Below are positions 61,245 to 64,000 of a DNA stretch of 64,000 nucleotides, in pieces (positions within the stretch are counted from its first letter, which is position 1; each line of letters opens with the position of its first letter). The notes under the pieces were generated by a model. That model made no database searches. It was not told the DNA's origin and saw nothing but the letters and a program-made list of their open reading frames with translations. The stretch is from the NCBI RefSeq assembly GCF_000337795.1, contig NZ_AOLP01000011.1:186001-250000 (forward strand), in the 5' to 3' direction. Origin of the DNA: Haloferax denitrificans ATCC 35960 (GTDB lineage Archaea; Halobacteriota; Halobacteria; Halobacteriales; Haloferacaceae). The translations under genes and the position numbers were made by a program.

Positions 61245-62134
61245 GCGGGCTCCGAACCGTCCCCCTGATGGAGACCGCGCCGGCACAGATCGGCTACTTC
61301 TTCGACATCTATCCCCGCATCGCGGGACCGGTGATACTCGGGGCGGGTATCGTCGCTCTCATCTGGTGGTACGCGTACGACGTCGAACTCGCGCGCCGCC
61401 GGTGGAGACCGGGATACGGACAGCGATTACTCCTGGCGACGCTTCTCGTCACAGGTGGGTTCGTGGCGGGCGTGGGGTTCTTGGCTCGAGGCGAAATCGT
61501 CTGGCTCTACGCCGCGCTCGTGTTCGTTATCGGCCGCGTGCTTCAGGGGGCCGTCTTCGTCCAGTTCCTCCGGAAGCTCGGAGTTATCCTGGGGCGCGTC
61601 GTCGACGCGGTCTCCGGTGGGGGCGGTGGCGACGGTACCTCAGTCGTCCGTCGCTTCGTCGTGAGCCGGCTCCGACGGTGGGCGTACTTCGGTATCCTCA
61701 CGCTCGTCGCGTTCGGTAGCGCCGCGGTCGCCTTACTGGGCGGGGTGGTCACCGATGCCCCGGCGTTCGAAACGGTCGCGCTCACGTGGACGGTGTTTCT
61801 CGCGATATCGACCCTCGGCACGCTACTGTGGGACCTCCGGTACGCGGCCCCCGACATCCAACGCCTCCCCCTGTTCGGACTCCTCCTCTGTATCGCCGGG
61901 ACGGAGGTCTACGTCTTTGACCTCCCGCCGCAGGTCCGGTCGTTCGCGGCCCCGTACGTCACCGAGTACGCGCCCGTTGTACAGTTCCTCCAACCGATGG
62001 ACTGGGTACTGCTCGCCGTCGGTCAGGCGGCACTCCTCGTCGGAGTCGCGTTCTCCACTGCCGTGCTCTTCTTCGGCCCCACGGACTCCGATGACGAACG
62101 GGAGACCGACGTGGCCCGTCCGGACGCGAAGTAG
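61241..62134 (+). CDS. multi-pass membrane protein in PKD operon
   Basis: A 297-residue protein with about seven to eight helices. A Gly/Asp-rich cytoplasmic loop (SGGGGGDGTS, near 125-134) divides two sets of helices, followed by a basic SRLRRWAYF. The C-terminus is an acidic tail. It overlaps the preceding gene by 4 bp. I cannot assign a family; a transporter, channel or membrane partner of the PKD stalk are all possible. Confidence 0.66.
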   Translation: MSGLRTVPLMETAPAQIGYFFDIYPRIAGPVILGAGIVALIWWYAYDVELARRRWRPGYGQRLLLATLLVTGGFVAGVGFLARGEIVWLYAALVFVIGRVLQGAVFVQFLRKLGVILGRVVDAVSGGGGGDGTSVVRRFVVSRLRRWAYFGILTLVAFGSAAVALLGGVVTDAPAFETVALTWTVFLAISTLGTLLWDLRYAAPDIQRLPLFGLLLCIAGTEVYVFDLPPQVRSFAAPYVTEYAPVVQFLQPMDWVLLAVGQAALLVGVAFSTAVLFFGPTDSDDERETDVARPDAK

Positions 62135-62191
62135 ACTACACGTCACTGGTACAACAGTACACAAATTACATCAGCACACTAATTTCAGAAC

Positions 62192-62569
62192 ATGCCTGTG
62201 AGTATCGACGACTTCGAGTCGGGAAACCTCCCACAGGGACCATCGGTCCCCGAGCAGGTGGTTACGTATCTGTACGCGCACCGCGACCAGGCGTTCACCC
62301 GGTCTGAGATTGCCAGTGCCATCGACGAGAACCCAAACGCAGTCGGAACCGCCCTCTCGCGGCTGAAGGCACGTAATCTGGTTCGGCACCGGGGAGAGTA
62401 CTGGGCAATCACCCCCGACGAAAGCCGCCTCGCTGACGCATACGACCTCCACGTCGCAAGTGAGCGATTGGACGCGAACGATGGCGGCATCGACGCCGAC
62501 GAGTGGGACTCGACGGCCCCGGATACCCCGCATCCGAGTGAACGGGACGTGAGTGAGGACGAGTCATAG
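62192..62569 (+). CDS. winged-helix protein, likely antitoxin/regulator
   Basis: A 125-residue protein with a wHTH domain (about 18-72: VPEQVVTYLYAHRDQAFTRS; AVGTALSRLKARNLV) resembling MarR-type haloarchaeal regulators that sit ahead of PemK/MazF toxins. The C-terminal 50 residues are acidic and low in structure, a candidate toxin-neutralising tail. It is followed without gap by the disrupted PemK-like gene. Antitoxin role is inferred from arrangement. Confidence 0.7.
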   Translation: MPVSIDDFESGNLPQGPSVPEQVVTYLYAHRDQAFTRSEIASAIDENPNAVGTALSRLKARNLVRHRGEYWAITPDESRLADAYDLHVASERLDANDGGIDADEWDSTAPDTPHPSERDVSEDES

Positions 62570-62898
62570 ATGCAACCGGAGCGCGGCGACGTCGCACGGA
62601 GTTCGGACCCGTTCAAACTCGGGACTGGTAGACAGCGTCCGTGGCTAATCGTCAACAACGAGACGCACCCCTTCGACGGCGAACAGTACATCGCAGTCGC
62701 CATCTCGACGAAAGCGTACGACGACTCGCTTGCGCTCTCAGCCGACGTCTGGGAGACTGGCGGTGCCCTCGGGCATCGTACGTCTCCCCATGGGCTGTAC
62801 ACTCTCCACGAAGTGAGGATTTCGTCGCCTGGCAAGGCCGCGTGACGGATGCGTTCGTCGAACAGGTCGTAGCCAAACTGGAGACGTATCTCCGCTGA
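62570..62898 (+). pseudogene. PemK/MazF-like toxin gene with frameshift
   Basis: The first 66 codons (MQPERGDVARSSDPFKLGTG; RPWLIVNNETHPF) match the start of haloarchaeal PemK/MazF-like endoribonuclease toxins. The frame then ends after 91 codons at 62845, but the other frame carries SYVSPWAVHSPRSEDFVAWQG and TDAFVEQVVAKLETYL (split here) to 62898, which is the family C-terminus. One added C in the CCC run at 62766-62768 restores GGAPRASYVSPW. The gene is probably inactive, or the base is a sequencing error. Confidence 0.72.
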
Positions 62899-63120
62899 GG
62901 TAGGATGTCGCCCAGAACACTAACGGCCGGTCTCATCCCGAGGCGGCGTGCCGCGTCGACCGGGAAACCCTCGTGCCGGGCGGTCCGTCTTTCGGGCGCG
63001 GACGTTCCGAAGTACGCCGGCGTCAGCCGGCCAGTAGGTATTGCGCACCCGGGTTCGCCGTGCTGTCATCGCTCCCGAAGCGGGAACACTCGGCCGGGGA
63101 CTTGAGGTACGCACTCGCCT
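62899..63120. other. intergenic region without assigned gene
   Basis: Between the toxin remnant and the lipoprotein gene there is GC-rich DNA with short inverted elements (GCCGGCGTCAGCCGGC near 63012) but no credible protein and no tRNA-like T-arm. The open frames crossing it are shadows of the minus-strand gene. Confidence 0.4.
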
Positions 63121-63564
63121 CTAGCGCGCCGGGGGTGAAACGAGTTCCGACCGGCGGGCGTCGTCGCCGGCGAAGAAGACGGCCCGAAGCCGGACGACCT
63201 GCCCGTCGACGCGGACGTAGTAGCGGCGGTCTTCCGACTTGTCGACCGACGGGAGCGCGTCGAGGTCCTCGCGGAGGGCGTCGTAGTCGCTCAGACAGTC
63301 CGAGATGCTCGACTCGCGGGGGTGACCCTCGGCGGCCGCCTCGACCACCTTCAGCACCCACGGGCTGTTCGCGACCCGCGGGTCGGCGACGTCGACGACG
63401 GTCGCCCCGTCGGGGGCCGACCCGACCAGTTCCCCCCGGAGCATGATTTCGGCCGACGAACAGCCTCGAAGCGACGAACAGCCCGCGAGCCCGCCGGTCA
63501 GCCCGACGCCGACGGCGGCGGCTCCGCGGCGGAGCAGTTGGCGGCGAGAGGGGCGACCGGCCAT
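63121..63564 (-). CDS. Tat-exported lipoprotein of unknown function
   Basis: A 147-residue protein with a twin-arginine signal (SRRQLLRRG) and a lipobox LAGC whose Cys29 would be lipidated. A small beta-rich mature domain follows with ARVANSPWVLKVV-type segments. The start is ATG 63564. No known family. Monocistronic and facing the same way as the geranylgeranyl-reductase-type gene upstream (42-bp gap), so they may share a transcript. Confidence 0.75.
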   Translation of the reverse strand: MAGRPSRRQLLRRGAAAVGVGLTGGLAGCSSLRGCSSAEIMLRGELVGSAPDGATVVDVADPRVANSPWVLKVVEAAAEGHPRESSISDCLSDYDALREDLDALPSVDKSEDRRYYVRVDGQVVRLRAVFFAGDDARRSELVSPPAR

Positions 63565-63606
63565 CGACTGACAGAGATTCGGAGAAACCGATAAGTCTTC
63601 CGTCGG

Positions 63607-64000
63607 CTACAGCGCGTACTCGTCTTCGCGCAGTTGGACGTACTTGCCCTTGCGGTACTTCATTTTCGTCCGCTGGTACTGCGTGGCGAGTTTGGCGGCG
63701 CTGAACCCCGCGCTGAGCTTCGAGGCGCCGAACGCCTTGTAGCCCTCGTCCTTTTCGAGGAGCTTCCGGGCCGCCTTGAACGTCTTGTCCCACTGGGCGG
63801 GGCCGTAGTCGTGGACGATTTCGGCCATGGCGACGTTGCGGAGAATCTCGTCGCCGATGGCGTCCTTCCAGCGCTCGTTGTAGTCGCTCAGGTCGCCCTC
63901 GGCGGCGAGTTCGCCGGCGATGGCTCCCGTCCGGACGGCGACGTGGTCGCCACCCTCGTGGAAGGCGGAGGTCGCGCCCATCGCGCCGCCGGTGACGGCG
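63607..64000 (-). CDS. geranylgeranyl reductase-family flavoprotein (C-terminal part, runs off right edge)
   Basis: The last 131 residues of a GGR-family FAD enzyme. The visible part begins AVTGGAMGATSAFHEGG and continues with VRTGAIAGELAAEG, the FAD-binding C-terminal segment of archaeal digeranylgeranylglycerophospholipid reductases. It would saturate the isoprenoid chains of archaeal lipids or a related isoprenoid. The N-terminal nucleotide-binding fold is outside the window, so the exact paralogue cannot be told. Confidence 0.82.
   Translation of the reverse strand, partial: AVTGGAMGATSAFHEGGDHVAVRTGAIAGELAAEGDLSDYNERWKDAIGDEILRNVAMAEIVHDYGPAQWDKTFKAARKLLEKDEGYKAFGASKLSAGFSAAKLATQYQRTKMKYRKGKYVQLREDEYAL

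Noticed and set aside
62899-63120. possible tRNA in the gap before the lipoprotein gene
   Set aside because: CAAGTCC and GGGTTCGCC resemble T-arm fragments, but no acceptor stem or matching T-stem can be paired on either strand.

Overview
The window is high-GC (roughly two thirds G+C), densely coded haloarchaeal chromosome, most like Haloferax. Evidence: acidic proteomes, twin-arginine/lipobox exports, TATA boxes about 25 bp ahead of leaderless ATG/GTG starts, archaeal information-processing genes (PriS, GINS, Cdc48, RtcB-archease), a halocyanin/Rieske/cytochrome b cluster and a geranylgeranyl-reductase-type flavoprotein. I see no rRNA, tRNA, CRISPR array or intact insertion sequence. Coding is on both strands with gaps mostly under 270 bp.

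Layout. 0-7 kb: archease and the start of rtcB (RNA ligation), a GNAT acetyltransferase, a TIM-barrel sugar isomerase plus a Gfo/Idh/MocA dehydrogenase with a vestigial duplicated gene start between them, an eIF2B/ribose-1,5-bisphosphate-isomerase-family protein, a type IV pilin-like protein, panB. 7-14 kb: a hydrolase, a small Hsp20-like protein in operon with cdc48, a Bcp peroxiredoxin, GINS and priS, an aldo/keto reductase. 14.8-23.2 kb: a complete sugar ABC importer (Tat lipoprotein, two permeases, ATPase), a second Gfo/Idh/MocA dehydrogenase and a TrmB-family regulator whose own promoter carries a TACT-N7-GAGTA site. 23-36.5 kb: PAC2 protein, MscS channel, stress protein, 5'-nucleotidase with dodecin, membrane proteins, IscA-type Fe-S protein, hisD, NRAMP transporter, an aminotransferase. 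36.6-49.4 kb: a giant FAD/Fe-S oxidoreductase, a flavodoxin-domain protein, the thiE-thiM-thiD operon, aldolase, methyltransferase, aldo/keto reductase, extradiol-type dioxygenase, a second aminotransferase, a tautomerase. 49.4-58.7 kb: a PAS histidine kinase, a divergent NRAMP relative with a broken N-terminal frame, the halocyanin/Rieske/cytochrome b electron-transfer cluster, a flippase. 58.8-63 kb: a less typical block with a five-repeat PKD surface protein, two co-transcribed membrane proteins, and a wHTH/PemK-like pair whose toxin is frameshifted. The right edge holds a lipoprotein and the C-terminus of a geranylgeranyl-reductase-family enzyme.

How the parts work together. The ABC importer, two sugar-type dehydrogenases, the TIM-barrel isomerase and TrmB suggest uptake and oxidation of a sugar or polyol under carbon-source control. 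The Rieske, cytochrome b and two small membrane proteins form an apparent bc-type quinol oxidase feeding the divergently encoded halocyanin, with a DtxR-like iron-box palindrome ahead of the operon. The most unusual items are regulatory palindromes, three disrupted or vestigial coding sequences (2968-3141, 51433-52792, 62570-62898), an eIF2B-family enzyme lacking the isomerase cysteine, and the PKD/membrane operon at 59.0-62.1 kb, which I could not match to a known system.
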